Source of the DNA: a virus | Length of the DNA stretch: 32,052 nucleotides | Virus record (IMG/VR): IMGVR_UViG_3300012920_007377 | Span: 1 to 32,052 of that record | Direction: 5' to 3' (one strand) | Part shown: piece after piece, positions 21,688-28,074 of the stretch | Layout of the letters: the number at the start of each line of letters is the position of its first letter | How positions within the stretch are numbered: position 1 is the first letter of the stretch | Program-made: the position numbers and the translations under genes | The notes under the pieces: generated by a model | Told to the model about the DNA's origin: nothing | The model's database searches: none | What the model saw: the letters and a program-made list of their open reading frames with translations, nothing else

Positions 21688-21781
21688 TGGTAGTCCTGGC
21701 GGGATTCGAACCCACATCGCTCTCTAATCTGGAGACTTTGCCGGATATAAGCCGGGTGTTTTACCGTTAAACTACAGGACT
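21688..21781 (-). tRNA. tRNA with UAU anticodon (Ile) and long class II variable arm
   Basis: 94 nt including CCA. Acceptor AGTCCTG/CAGGACT, D stem GTTT/AAAC, anticodon stem CCCGG/CCGGC (outer C-C mismatch) around loop CTTATAT, T arm GTGGG-TTCGAAT-CCCGC, discriminator A. Variable region of 24 nt forms TCTC-CAGATTA-GAGA. Isoleucine tRNAs have short variable loops and bacteria usually read AUA with a lysidine-modified CAU anticodon, so this is atypical. Serine, leucine or tyrosine identity by shape is possible. Confidence 0.8.
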
Positions 21782-21786
21782 ATAAT

Positions 21787-21863
21787 TGGTGCGCCTGTGA
21801 AGATTCGAACTCCAGGCCTCTTGATTCGTAGTCAAGTGCTCTATCCAGCTGAGCTACAGGCGC
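21787..21863 (-). tRNA. tRNA-Arg (ACG)
   Basis: 77 nt including CCA; acceptor GCGCCTG/CAGGCGC, anticodon loop CTACGAA. A34 would need TadA conversion to inosine. Six bases from the odd UAU tRNA. Confidence 0.94.
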
Positions 21864-21869
21864 ATTATA

Positions 21870-22076
21870 TTAGGGGGAAGTTAACATATCCTCTTCTACA
21901 CGTACACATATGGCTTGTGCATTTATAGGATTGTTGTATTCGTCTAAGTCTAATTCATTTTCTATTATGTATTCTCTAGCCCAAAAACAATCATACATGT
22001 CATTAAATATGCCAGCATTTAGTGGATAAGGATCTGGTGACCCTGCAAAGCTAATTACAACTAAAACCCACATCAT
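21870..22076 (-). CDS. Small exported protein of the MW-leader type
   Basis: 68 aa from MMWVLVVISFAGSPDPYPLN. Start at 22076 overlaps the preceding TGA (ATGA). Hydrophobic leader then FNDMYDCFWAREYII and a second Cys (QAICVRV). Same plan as the 22073-22369 and 26757-26990 proteins. No family recognised. Confidence 0.6.
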   Translation of the reverse strand: MMWVLVVISFAGSPDPYPLNAGIFNDMYDCFWAREYIIENELDLDEYNNPINAQAICVRVEEDMLTSP

Positions 22077-22369
22077 GCGCTTGTTCCTGTCCATAATGGA
22101 ATGTGTAGACTTGTGATAGGATCTCTATCTTGTTCAGGCTGGTTGAAGTCTGCAGTTGCATGAGCGCAACCTATCTCTTTAATTGTTACTGATTGATTAT
22201 AATGTCTTTCTGCAAACACATTTAATCCTTTAATAACCTTATTTTCGTTCTCTTCGAAAAATTCCATACATTGTTCATGATGATTAAATGTAAGACCCCA
22301 AGTAAGGTGCTCTACATCTTCTCCATTAGGAGCAGTAATCAGTGCATATAAAACAATTGCCCATTTCAT
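22073..22369 (-). CDS. Small exported protein of the MW-leader type
   Basis: 98 aa, MKWAIVLYALITAPNGEDVE. Hydrophobic leader, then LTFNHHEQCMEFFEENENKV and IGCAHATADF; one Cys in each half. Served by the TTGACA promoter at 22465-22493 with a roughly 90-base structured leader. No family recognised. Confidence 0.65.
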   Translation of the reverse strand: MKWAIVLYALITAPNGEDVEHLTWGLTFNHHEQCMEFFEENENKVIKGLNVFAERHYNQSVTIKEIGCAHATADFNQPEQDRDPITSLHIPLWTGTSA

Positions 22370-22374
22370 AAGAT

Positions 22375-22462
22375 ACCTACCTTTTTAACTGTAGAGCTAA
22401 CCGTGGCCCTACACGTGCTTATTAAGTAGCAACCCTTCTTATAAGATGTTTTTCTTATTCTC
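22375..22462 (-). promoter_or_regulatory. Structured 5' leader of the 22369 gene
   Basis: On the minus strand, TGTAGGGC (22406-22413) pairs with GCTCTACA (22390-22397) in an 8-bp stem with loop CACGGTTA, preceded by GCTACTTAATAAGC and CTTATAAG, both able to fold. The ribosome-binding site follows the hairpin. No known riboswitch class is matched by eye. Confidence 0.45.
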
Positions 22463-22464
22463 TT

Positions 22465-22493
22465 AATATAGTATTTCTTAGTTTATTTGTCAA
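22465..22493 (-). promoter_or_regulatory. Sigma70-type promoter
   Basis: Minus strand TTGACA (22488-22493), 17-bp spacer, TATATT (22465-22470). The -35 box lies within the last codons of the AlgH-like gene (Leu-Asp-Lys-stop). No operator palindrome. Confidence 0.72.
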
Positions 22494-23034
22494 GTAAAAA
22501 ATTACTTAGATCTTTTGCAGTTTGTCGTATGCCACGATCCCAACTTTGTACAGTATCCATTCTACCATAAAAGTATTCCATTGCGGGTTCTGTGACTACC
22601 CAATTTGGCAAATCAAAAGGAGGCTTTCCTCCTATTTCCAATTCCAGTTGACCCGGTGCCCAAGCACTGTGTCCTAGTATTATCATATAGTCCTTGGGAC
22701 CTTTATTCTCTTGTATGTCTTTAATAATATGTACACCTGGTGTAAAGTGTATTCCATCTATAAGCGTTGCAGTTTTTTTATTATTATAATCTTCACTGTG
22801 CAATACAAATCCAGTTTGTTGTTCTACTGGTCCGCCAAAATGTATTTTTGTATGATCTTTAAGTTTAAGTTGGCTTGCAACAAACTTTGCACGACTTGTA
22901 GGATACTTTTTATTAATTACAAATCCTATAGCACCCTCAGCGTCTTTGCCATGCATAAAGATAACACTTTTGTGAAATATGCCTGTTTTTATATTTGGTA
23001 ATGCTACCAGTAATTTGTTTGTGAACTGATTCAA
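22483..23034 (-). CDS. AlgH/YqgE-like protein (UPF0301, DUF179)
   Basis: 183 aa, starting at a TTG preceded directly by in-frame stops, with only a weak GAGA site. Family landmarks: VALPNIKTGIFHKSVIFMH, GAIGFVINKKYP, HFGGPVEQQTGFVLH and GHSAWAPGQLELEIG. Family members affect alginate and other regulators and redox or nucleotide-linked functions in bacteria; the biochemical role is not settled. TAA lies inside the next promoter. Phage role unknown. Confidence 0.88.
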   Translation of the reverse strand: MNQFTNKLLVALPNIKTGIFHKSVIFMHGKDAEGAIGFVINKKYPTSRAKFVASQLKLKDHTKIHFGGPVEQQTGFVLHSEDYNNKKTATLIDGIHFTPGVHIIKDIQENKGPKDYMIILGHSAWAPGQLELEIGGKPPFDLPNWVVTEPAMEYFYGRMDTVQSWDRGIRQTAKDLSNFLLDK

Positions 23035-23037
23035 TTA

Positions 23038-23268
23038 TTATTTTCTCTTTTTTAGTTTTAACACAAATGATCCCTTATTGGGATTTTGTTGTGTGCAACT
23101 ACTTACCTTTGTATGATTGTATGCCCATATATTTAGTTCACTTTGTATAGTACCATATCCTGTAATAACTCTACAGGTTTTGTGTCCAGCATAATATGCA
23201 TCTGTAATTCTGCTATTAAATACACGCCATGCAGCGTGTACAGTTAATCCATGTAAATCTATCGTCAT
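23038..23268 (-). CDS. Smr-domain protein
   Basis: 76 aa, the bare Smr domain: IDLHGLTVHAAWRVFNSRIT, then CRVITGYGTIQSELNIWAYN, and a basic tail KLKKRK. LDLHG and the GxG loop are the conserved parts; Smr domains bind or nick nucleic acids and some rescue stalled ribosomes. The ATG lies only five bases after the encoded CCA of tRNA-Arg, with no ribosome-binding site visible. The next gene starts four bases after its stop. Confidence 0.85.
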   Translation of the reverse strand: MTIDLHGLTVHAAWRVFNSRITDAYYAGHKTCRVITGYGTIQSELNIWAYNHTKVSSCTQQNPNKGSFVLKLKKRK

Positions 23269-23273
23269 AAAAA

Positions 23274-23351
23274 TGGCCCGCCCTGCAGGACTCGAACCTG
23301 CGACCTACGGTTTAGAAGACCGTTGCTCTAATCCTGCTGAGCTAAGGGCGG
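23274..23351 (-). tRNA. tRNA-Arg (UCU)
   Basis: 78 nt including CCA; acceptor CCGCCCT/AGGGCGG, anticodon loop CTTCTAA, T arm GCAGG-TTCGAGT-CCTGC. Reads AGA/AGG. Its 5' 24 bases are shared with the 3' end of the upstream CDS. Confidence 0.95.
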
Positions 23352-23573
23352 TTTATTTTTATATTCCATTTCTGTAGGAATATCATCAGTTTCATTATCA
23401 TAAGCAATACCCAATGCCATTGCTTGTACTTGATCTATTAAGTGTTTACATTGTGCATGATCATAATCTTTGTTACTGATTGCTGAATATTCATTACGCA
23501 CACGGTGTGCCTGCACTGCTAAATCGTGCATTGAATTAATACGCCTTATAAGTTCTTCTAAACTGTGTCTCAT
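23328..23573 (-). CDS. Helical conserved hypothetical overlapping tRNA-Arg
   Basis: 81 aa, MRHSLEELIRRINSMHDLAV, helical throughout with KHLIDQVQAMALGIAYDNET. AGGAC site. Its last eight residues (PPLAQQD region) are encoded by the first 24 bases of tRNA-Arg, so tRNA processing would cut the message at its 3' end. No family recognised. Confidence 0.6.
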   Translation of the reverse strand: MRHSLEELIRRINSMHDLAVQAHRVRNEYSAISNKDYDHAQCKHLIDQVQAMALGIAYDNETDDIPTEMEYKNKPPLAQQD

Positions 23574-23595
23574 ATAAATGTCCTAGTGTTCATTA

Positions 23596-23624
23596 AATAT
23601 ATACTTATATTTACTAAAAGTCAA
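23596..23624 (-). promoter_or_regulatory. Sigma70-type promoter for tRNA-Arg and Smr block
   Basis: Minus strand TTGACT (23619-23624), 17-bp spacer, TATATT (23596-23601). Shares bases with a plus-strand late motif, making a compact divergent promoter. Confidence 0.65.
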
Positions 23625-23630
23625 TAAATA
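23624..23630 (+). promoter_or_regulatory. Late-promoter-like motif ATAAATA
   Basis: Plus strand GTCAATAAATATATATTAGG; the ribosome-binding site AGGAGA and ATG at 23649 follow. Confidence 0.5.
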
Positions 23631-23648
23631 TATATTAGGAGACATGAT

Positions 23649-24074
23649 ATGGAAACAGAGATAATGAGCGCATCCGGCGTAGGACTTCAGGTCGGTGAAT
23701 TACTTACTCCATTTATTATAGCATTAGTAAGTTTAGTTGTAACTCTTTGGTTTAAAGACTATGCAACTAAAATAGCCAAAGGTATGGCATTCCAGATGAA
23801 CAAGAGCTTTGGGGAAGGCGACAAAGTTATTCTTGATGGCGAAAAGGCACTTATAGTAAAAATAGGCTTAACTGAAACAGTTTTTGGTATAACAAAGGAA
23901 AACGGCGACTACCACTGGCGCTTTGTTCCTAACGAACGTATACCTTTGTTAAAATTGGAAAAGGTTATTTTTGATAATACTCCACATGAAAACGGAGCAA
24001 AAACAGAACTTAACAAAGAAGCAATTTTAGAAAATAAAGCTATGATTGAGGAAATACTCAATAGGGAGAAGTAA
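23649..24074 (+). CDS. One-span protein with MscS-like beta domain
   Basis: 141 aa, METEIMSASGVGLQVGELLT. One long span (about 20-36), then NKSFGEGDKVILDGEKALIV, KIGLTETVFGITK and WRFVPNERIPLL, matching the beta (Sm-like) domain that follows the pore helix in MscS channels. The pore-lining helix is short and the C-terminal alpha/beta domain is absent, replaced by a charged helix. A small mechanosensitive-like membrane protein is possible. Followed one base later by the lipase gene. Confidence 0.68.
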   Translation: METEIMSASGVGLQVGELLTPFIIALVSLVVTLWFKDYATKIAKGMAFQMNKSFGEGDKVILDGEKALIVKIGLTETVFGITKENGDYHWRFVPNERIPLLKLEKVIFDNTPHENGAKTELNKEAILENKAMIEEILNREK

Positions 24075-24839
24075 ATGGACTTAGATGGCTGGTGTTTTGA
24101 CGACACCAATTTTAATTATAAAAAGGCACACTGGCTAGCAAAACTAGCAGGAATGGCATATGCACAACCGCTAACGGCACGTAAGGCATTAAAAGAAGCA
24201 GGCATTACGGAAAACAAATATTTTGACAAAGAAGGCGCTCAGGCATATGGCATAGAAAAGAATGGTATCATTATCCTTGCATTTAGAGGAACTGAACCTA
24301 CACAAGCCTCAGATTTATTGGCTGATGCCAAAGCATGGCATAAAAAATCACAGTATGGCGGAAGTGTACATGCTGGATTCAGAGGCGAAATAGATAAAAT
24401 ATGGCCACAAATAGAAGAATGGTTAAAGGCACACACAGGCAAACAAATATATGTAACAGGACATAGTCTGGGAGCGGCAATGAGTACACTTGCTACAAGC
24501 CGTTTACCAGCAGGCACAATATGTTATAACTTCGGTTCTCCAAGAGTCGGCAGTCCAAGTTTTAGTAAAGAGTTCGACAAAAAATATGAACTACATCGTT
24601 TTGTAAACAATAATGATGCAGTATGTCGTGTTCCACTTTGGGCAATGTTTTTTAGACATGTTGGAAAACTACACTATATAAACACTTACGGAAATATTAG
24701 AAATGCTACGCCTTGGCAACGCTTTAAAGATAGATTTAGAGGATATAGACAGGCCTGGAAGAAAGGACAAGTGTTTGATAGTTTGTACGACCATAGTATG
24801 GTTGCGTACACAAAACGTATTGGAAATTTTAATGAGTAA
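24075..24839 (+). CDS. Class 3 lipase-family hydrolase
   Basis: 254 aa, cytosolic-looking (no signal peptide). Class 3 lipase pattern: IIILAFRGTE near 65-74, VHAGF at 98-102, nucleophile motif TGHSLGAAM with Ser131, NFGSPRVGS at 152-160, Asp181 in NNNDAV and His240 in YDHSM, giving a Ser-Asp-His triad. Known members cut acylglycerols or phospholipids. Paired with the membrane protein before it and a Met/His membrane peptide after it; membrane damage or lipid recycling late in infection is a reasonable guess. Confidence 0.88.
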   Translation: MDLDGWCFDDTNFNYKKAHWLAKLAGMAYAQPLTARKALKEAGITENKYFDKEGAQAYGIEKNGIIILAFRGTEPTQASDLLADAKAWHKKSQYGGSVHAGFRGEIDKIWPQIEEWLKAHTGKQIYVTGHSLGAAMSTLATSRLPAGTICYNFGSPRVGSPSFSKEFDKKYELHRFVNNNDAVCRVPLWAMFFRHVGKLHYINTYGNIRNATPWQRFKDRFRGYRQAWKKGQVFDSLYDHSMVAYTKRIGNFNE

Positions 24840-25050
24840 ACTCAAAAACTATAAAGCGGGCATTTTGTTCGCAATACTAGGCGCAATATTTTACTACATG
24901 GATATGGCACCCGCAATGGATCACATGGGCCACGCAACACATGGCAATGAATTATTAGGCATAGGAGAAATGACCTGGATGTGGTTTACTATGGCAATAG
25001 TCCATTTCTTTTTAAAGGACTGCCACTGTAAACACTGTAAGGGGGAATAG
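24832..25050 (+). CDS. Met/His/Cys-rich small membrane protein
   Basis: 72 aa from MSKLKNYKAGILFAILGAIF; ATG overlaps the lipase stop region by eight bases. Span 1 (about 9-25), then MDMAPAMDHMGHATHGNELL rich in Met and His, span 2 (about 47-62), then DCHCKHCKGE with three Cys and two His. Both segments look able to bind Cu or Zn. No family recognised; proximity to the pseudoazurin gene may be meaningful. Confidence 0.65.
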   Translation: MSKLKNYKAGILFAILGAIFYYMDMAPAMDHMGHATHGNELLGIGEMTWMWFTMAIVHFFLKDCHCKHCKGE

Positions 25051-25054
25051 AAGA

Positions 25055-25081
25055 ACCCGGTAATTGTTTAAGTTACCGGGT
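25055..25081 (+). terminator. Terminator hairpin after the lipase cluster
   Basis: ACCCGGTAA (25055-25063) pairs with TTACCGGGT (25073-25081), 9-nt loop, followed by CTTCGTTTGATTATATT. Moderately U-rich tail. It sits where the plus and minus clusters converge. Confidence 0.65.
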
Positions 25082-25147
25082 CTTCGTTTGATTATATTAT
25101 CTAGTAACGGCTTCTTATCTGCCTTTTCACCTTTAATTTTGTTTTTA

Positions 25148-25456
25148 TTACTTTTGGTTTACAAATTTGTAGAACTTATCTGCAGCTTCTAATACTGCAT
25201 CTGCGCCAGGGACTTCTGGCATTTCTACTTTAGTTACGATCTCGTCTCCCTCTTGTTTAATAGAAGTCTCAAACGCACCTAGTTTGGCGTGGTAATCGTT
25301 CCAAACATTGTTTTGTGCCATTTCCAGCACTTTTGTACGTATTTCGTAACCGTTTTTATTCATGTTGACTTTCGGCATTGCTTGCTTAAACATGTCTGCA
25401 ATTTCTTGCGTTTGTTTTAAGATAGTCTCGCCGTATGTGGTTTCCACTTTTGACAT
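25148..25456 (-). CDS. Conserved phage protein of phasin-like size
   Basis: 102 aa, MSKVETTYGETILKQTQEIA, then FKQAMPKVNMNKNGYEIRTK and an amphipathic region ending ADAVLEAADKFYKFVNQK. AAGGAG site. NMNKNGYEIRTKVLEMAQ is a distinctive block that I recall in marine T4-like phages without a function. Own promoter at 25506-25534. Confidence 0.7.
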   Translation of the reverse strand: MSKVETTYGETILKQTQEIADMFKQAMPKVNMNKNGYEIRTKVLEMAQNNVWNDYHAKLGAFETSIKQEGDEIVTKVEMPEVPGADAVLEAADKFYKFVNQK

Positions 25457-25505
25457 TTTATTCTCCTTATGTGTGTCTGTGTGTTGCTATTAAGTATAGT
25501 TTACT

Positions 25506-25534
25506 ATAATAGTATATTATTTATTAAATGTCAA
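25506..25534 (-). promoter_or_regulatory. Sigma70-type promoter
   Basis: Minus strand TTGACA (25529-25534), 17-bp spacer, TATTAT (25506-25511). Drives the 25456 gene; lies just after the stop of the 25539 gene. Confidence 0.72.
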
Positions 25535-25538
25535 TAGG

Positions 25539-25763
25539 TTAACCGCTTACGTATATGCCTTTGTTGGGCCTATACCAGTGTTTTTGGTTGTGTAATCTGC
25601 CCAATAAGTCTCGGATCTGTGTTGCTTCTTCTGCAAGTTTAGCTACATCTCCTTCGCCTTTTAATATACGCATGCCTCTACGGCCTGCTTTTGCAGTTAA
25701 TGCTCTTTCTATTATTTCTATATCTTCTACAGACAAGTTAAAGCTATTATTGGGCTTTGCCAT
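25539..25763 (-). CDS. Small helical protein, unknown
   Basis: 74 aa, MAKPNNSFNLSVEDIEIIER, then TAKAGRRGMRILKGEGDVAK and EEATQIRDLLGRLHNQKHWY. AGGGGA site; TAATG with the pseudoazurin stop. No family recognised. Confidence 0.65.
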   Translation of the reverse strand: MAKPNNSFNLSVEDIEIIERALTAKAGRRGMRILKGEGDVAKLAEEATQIRDLLGRLHNQKHWYRPNKGIYVSG

Positions 25764-26191
25764 TACAGTTCCCCTAAAAGGTCTTTTAGCTTTTTCTTGC
25801 TTTTGCCACGTACTTTAGCTTTGCTAATATCGTTCATTGGTACTTCGCCGTCTTGTGCTACTGTAACAATACCAATCATACCCATTGTTGCATGTGGTGT
25901 ACATACATATAGATATACGCCTGGTGTGTCAAAAGTAATTGCTACTTCTTTACCATTTTTGGATTTTTTAGGAAGATCCCATCCATCTGGACCTTTAATA
26001 AACTGGACATTGTGTCCCTTTGAAGTTGGCACCCATGTGATTGTATCGCCAACATTAATTCGGGCAATATCTTCACTGTACACCATCTTAGCACCATCAT
26101 CACGCTTGTTTAGCATGTCAATAGTCATATCTTCGGCATAGGCTGTACCCATACCCAATGCAATTAAAATTGCCGCTAGTGTAAATCTCAT
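25763..26191 (-). CDS. Pseudoazurin-like type 1 copper protein
   Basis: 142 aa with signal peptide MRFTLAAILIALGMGTAYA. Copper ligands are all present: His60 (KGHNVQF), Cys97, His100 and Met105 in YVCTPHATMGM. The sequence DTITWVPTSKGHNV and GVYLYVCTPH are typical pseudoazurin. A C-terminal extension with Lys-rich KAKVRGKSKKKLKDLLGEL is a feature of the family. Known role: periplasmic electron carrier, for example to nitrite reductase or oxidases. A phage copy may keep electron flow going during infection (inference). ATGA overlap with the upstream small protein. Confidence 0.9.
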   Translation of the reverse strand: MRFTLAAILIALGMGTAYAEDMTIDMLNKRDDGAKMVYSEDIARINVGDTITWVPTSKGHNVQFIKGPDGWDLPKKSKNGKEVAITFDTPGVYLYVCTPHATMGMIGIVTVAQDGEVPMNDISKAKVRGKSKKKLKDLLGEL

Positions 26192-26412
26192 TTTTTGTCC
26201 TTTACATTTAAGTTATAGGGCTCATATTGAGCTCCGTTGTAACCTGAACCAGTTGCATTAGGTCCAGTTTCTACTCCACTATTGCATCCAACAACTACTA
26301 CTAATAGTCCAAATACAATAACGTAGCACGTATACTTTGTTATTTTCATAAAAAGTGCAAACGTGCGTTCAGCCTCTTCTAATGCGGCTTGTTTTACGTC
26401 TAACTCCCCCAT
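26188..26412 (-). CDS. Small single-span protein, aa3-oxidase subunit IV-like or lipoprotein
   Basis: 74 aa from MGELDVKQAALEEAERTFAL (GAGGAG site; 13-base overlap with upstream gene). One span, about 26-42, after a charged helix ending ERTFALFMKITKY, which is the layout of the short bacterial cytochrome oxidase subunit IV. After the span comes VVVVGCNSGVE, which looks like a lipobox; an internal ATG (26349) would make a lipoprotein precursor but lacks a ribosome-binding site. Both readings are tentative. Confidence 0.6.
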   Translation of the reverse strand: MGELDVKQAALEEAERTFALFMKITKYTCYVIVFGLLVVVVGCNSGVETGPNATGSGYNGAQYEPYNLNVKDKK

Positions 26413-26594
26413 CCAGCAAACTCCTCTTTGTCTTTGTTTTGCATTCTTACATGTCGTGTAGGCAAAGTATATTCGTGGATGCCTATACAAGTGATGTTAG
26501 GAGAGTTTTTTAGCCATTGTTCTTTTTTAGCATCTGTTTCAAAAAACATAGTAAAAGCATCTCCGTTGTTTGTGTTTAAAAAATTATAATTCAT
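26400..26594 (-). CDS. Small conserved phage protein, unknown
   Basis: 64 aa from MNYNFLNTNNGDAFTMFFET; start overlaps upstream stop as ATGA. Ends with LPTRHVRMQNKDKEEFAGWG, a block reminiscent of cyanophage proteins. No family recognised. Confidence 0.62.
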   Translation of the reverse strand: MNYNFLNTNNGDAFTMFFETDAKKEQWLKNSPNITCIGIHEYTLPTRHVRMQNKDKEEFAGWGS

Positions 26595-26767
26595 TCTTTT
26601 AATCCAAAACAAGGTAAAAGTGGTGTCATTTTACAATACCTAGCATACTCGCTAGGTCCTACCATTATATATGTCATACCCCAAGGCACAACTAAAATAA
26701 AGAAAGTGAGTATAGCAAACGCATACCCTAGTCCTTTAGTAGTACAATATTGTGTATTATGCTGCAT
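26591..26767 (-). CDS. 58-aa single-span membrane protein with four Cys
   Basis: Starts MQHNTQYCTTKGLGYAFAIL; span about 14-30, then MVGPSEYARYCKMTPLLPCF. The 11-base overlap with the upstream gene and the ATGA with the downstream gene place it in the operon. RGAA-type site AGAGAA upstream. No family recognised. Confidence 0.55.
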   Translation of the reverse strand: MQHNTQYCTTKGLGYAFAILTFFILVVPWGMTYIMVGPSEYARYCKMTPLLPCFGLKE

Positions 26768-26990
26768 TTTCTCTAATATCCTTAATTACATTTTGATTTT
26801 CTGGCAAACAGAGTATTGCTGTCATGGGATCATTGAATCCTGCTACTGCTATAGTTTCTATTGCAAGTACATCTATATTTTCTGGATTGTTAACATACTT
26901 TACACACTCTTGTTTGCTGTCAAACTTTAGTGTTTTAATTACAAAAGGATCTCCTATTGTAAGTGTAATGTATATAAACCATTCAATCAT
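26757..26990 (-). CDS. Small exported protein of the MW-leader type
   Basis: 77 aa, MIEWFIYITLTIGDPFVIKT; hydrophobic leader, then FDSKQECVKYVNNPENIDVL and AILCLPENQ. Cys-x-(11-40)-Cys layout shared with the 21870 and 22073 proteins. ATGA overlap with doxX stop. Confidence 0.62.
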   Translation of the reverse strand: MIEWFIYITLTIGDPFVIKTLKFDSKQECVKYVNNPENIDVLAIETIAVAGFNDPMTAILCLPENQNVIKDIRENAA

Positions 26991-27394
26991 GTTCTGTTGC
27001 CTCTAAGAGCAAAAAATAATCCGCCTACCCATAATAGTACGTGTAAATTATCATATAGTATAACGTCCCAAAAACTTGCTGGCTCTCCGACCCAAATTAC
27101 ACCTGTCATAATACTACAAATTGTAATACCGCTAAAACGTGTAATTATGTCCTGTAGTTCTTTTAGTTTTTTCCATATTACTGCGCCGCCAAGTAATAGT
27201 CCTATACCTGCACCTACTTCGCCCCAGGCCGCAAACCACCATACAATGTAAGGTAAATCAAAACTTTCAGCACCTTCCATTGTTACGGGTAATTTACTAA
27301 TACCTTGCTGTAAGAATACAATTGCAAGTGGTATCCTTAGTAGCCAGTGGCTCATGCAAAATTCAGGTATTTTAGTATATATGTTTTTTAACAT
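26987..27394 (-). CDS. DoxX-family membrane protein
   Basis: 135 aa from MLKNIYTKIPEFCMSHWLLR with an AAGGA site; the longer frame from 27439 lacks one. DoxX signature IPLAIVFLQQGISKLPVT near 24-41; spans at about 18-32, 55-80, 98-110 and 116-130 give the usual four-helix fold. DoxX proteins are linked to thiosulfate oxidation, thiol or quinone chemistry and oxidative stress. Start of an operon leading to pseudoazurin. Confidence 0.85.
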   Translation of the reverse strand: MLKNIYTKIPEFCMSHWLLRIPLAIVFLQQGISKLPVTMEGAESFDLPYIVWWFAAWGEVGAGIGLLLGGAVIWKKLKELQDIITRFSGITICSIMTGVIWVGEPASFWDVILYDNLHVLLWVGGLFFALRGNRT

Positions 27395-27427
27395 AGACAA
27401 ATTCCTTCTTGTATATAATATATATAG

Positions 27428-27453
27428 CAGGATCGACATAAAAGTCGATCCTG
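27428..27453 (-). repeat. Perfect 10-bp hairpin before doxX
   Basis: CAGGATCGAC (27428-27437) pairs exactly with GTCGATCCTG (27444-27453), loop ATAAAA. No U run on either strand. Sits 34 bases before the doxX start, so a transcript-processing or attenuation element rather than a simple terminator. Confidence 0.6.
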
Positions 27454-27496
27454 ATATTGTGCGTTATATTGTAGCAGATAGTCTAAAACGAATGTT

Positions 27497-27553
27497 TTAC
27501 TTGCTAGGTTTACCGTTGATGATTTCTAGTTCTTCATCTGTATAAGGCCACAT
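27497..27553 (-). CDS. 18-aa peptide MWPYTDEE-type
   Basis: MWPYTDEELEIINGKPSK, TAATG overlap with the preceding stop. The MWPYTxEE opening is, from memory, a recurrent N-terminus of very small alphaproteobacterial and phage proteins. Short, so tentative. Confidence 0.4.
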   Translation of the reverse strand: MWPYTDEELEIINGKPSK

Positions 27554-27762
27554 TAAACTTCTCCTCTAAGTTGTTTAATCTCCACCATTAAAGCCTTTGC
27601 TTCTTCTTGATAACCAAGTCTGGCTAGTTCTGCGGCCGCTCTTGAACGACCAGCAATTTCTCCTGATGCAACTACATATGCTATAAATGTTATAAATGCA
27701 TTGCGAATCAGTAAACAGGGTTTACAAATAATATTCCATGATGTCATTGCAATTGCGCTCAT
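27553..27762 (-). CDS. Small protein of the DUF1127-neighbour type
   Basis: 69 aa from MSAIAMTSWNIICKPCLLIR; TAATG overlap at 27762. Amphipathic middle IRNAFITFIAYVVASGEIAG, then RSRAAAELARLGYQEEAKAL. The RAAAELARLGYxEEAK block resembles proteins encoded next to DUF1127 in roseobacters. Function unknown. Confidence 0.7.
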   Translation of the reverse strand: MSAIAMTSWNIICKPCLLIRNAFITFIAYVVASGEIAGRSRAAAELARLGYQEEAKALMVEIKQLRGEV

Positions 27763-28019
27763 TACACCCACCCCTTTAAATTATCATTTGCTTCTGTTGT
27801 ATTTTCTTCTTTTTCATTCCAAATGCCATTGCTAATTGCAGTGATATCGCTACGGTAAATACCTATATCCTGTAATTCAGCATCTGATAGACTTTGTAAT
27901 TGATTGTAAGTTTCTCGTTGTAATCTACGTTTTTGTAAATTTTGTTGGACATTTTTTAGCCATTGTCCGAAACTGGCCCAGCTGAATATATCAGCTACTT
28001 TCATTGCCATTGCAGTCAT
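27762..28019 (-). CDS. DUF1127 protein
   Basis: 85 aa, AAGGAGA site. C-terminal DUF1127 motif: RRLQRETYNQLQSLSDAELQ then DIGIYRSDITA. Small DUF1127 proteins in alphaproteobacteria bind RNA and modulate RNA decay and sRNA action in stress. Starts an operon; a long structured leader RNA precedes it. Confidence 0.87.
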   Translation of the reverse strand: MTAMAMKVADIFSWASFGQWLKNVQQNLQKRRLQRETYNQLQSLSDAELQDIGIYRSDITAISNGIWNEKEENTTEANDNLKGWV

Positions 28020-28074
28020 ACTGCTCTCCTTTATGTGTATATGTATGTGTGTGAATTTTAGGAACTCAACTAAA

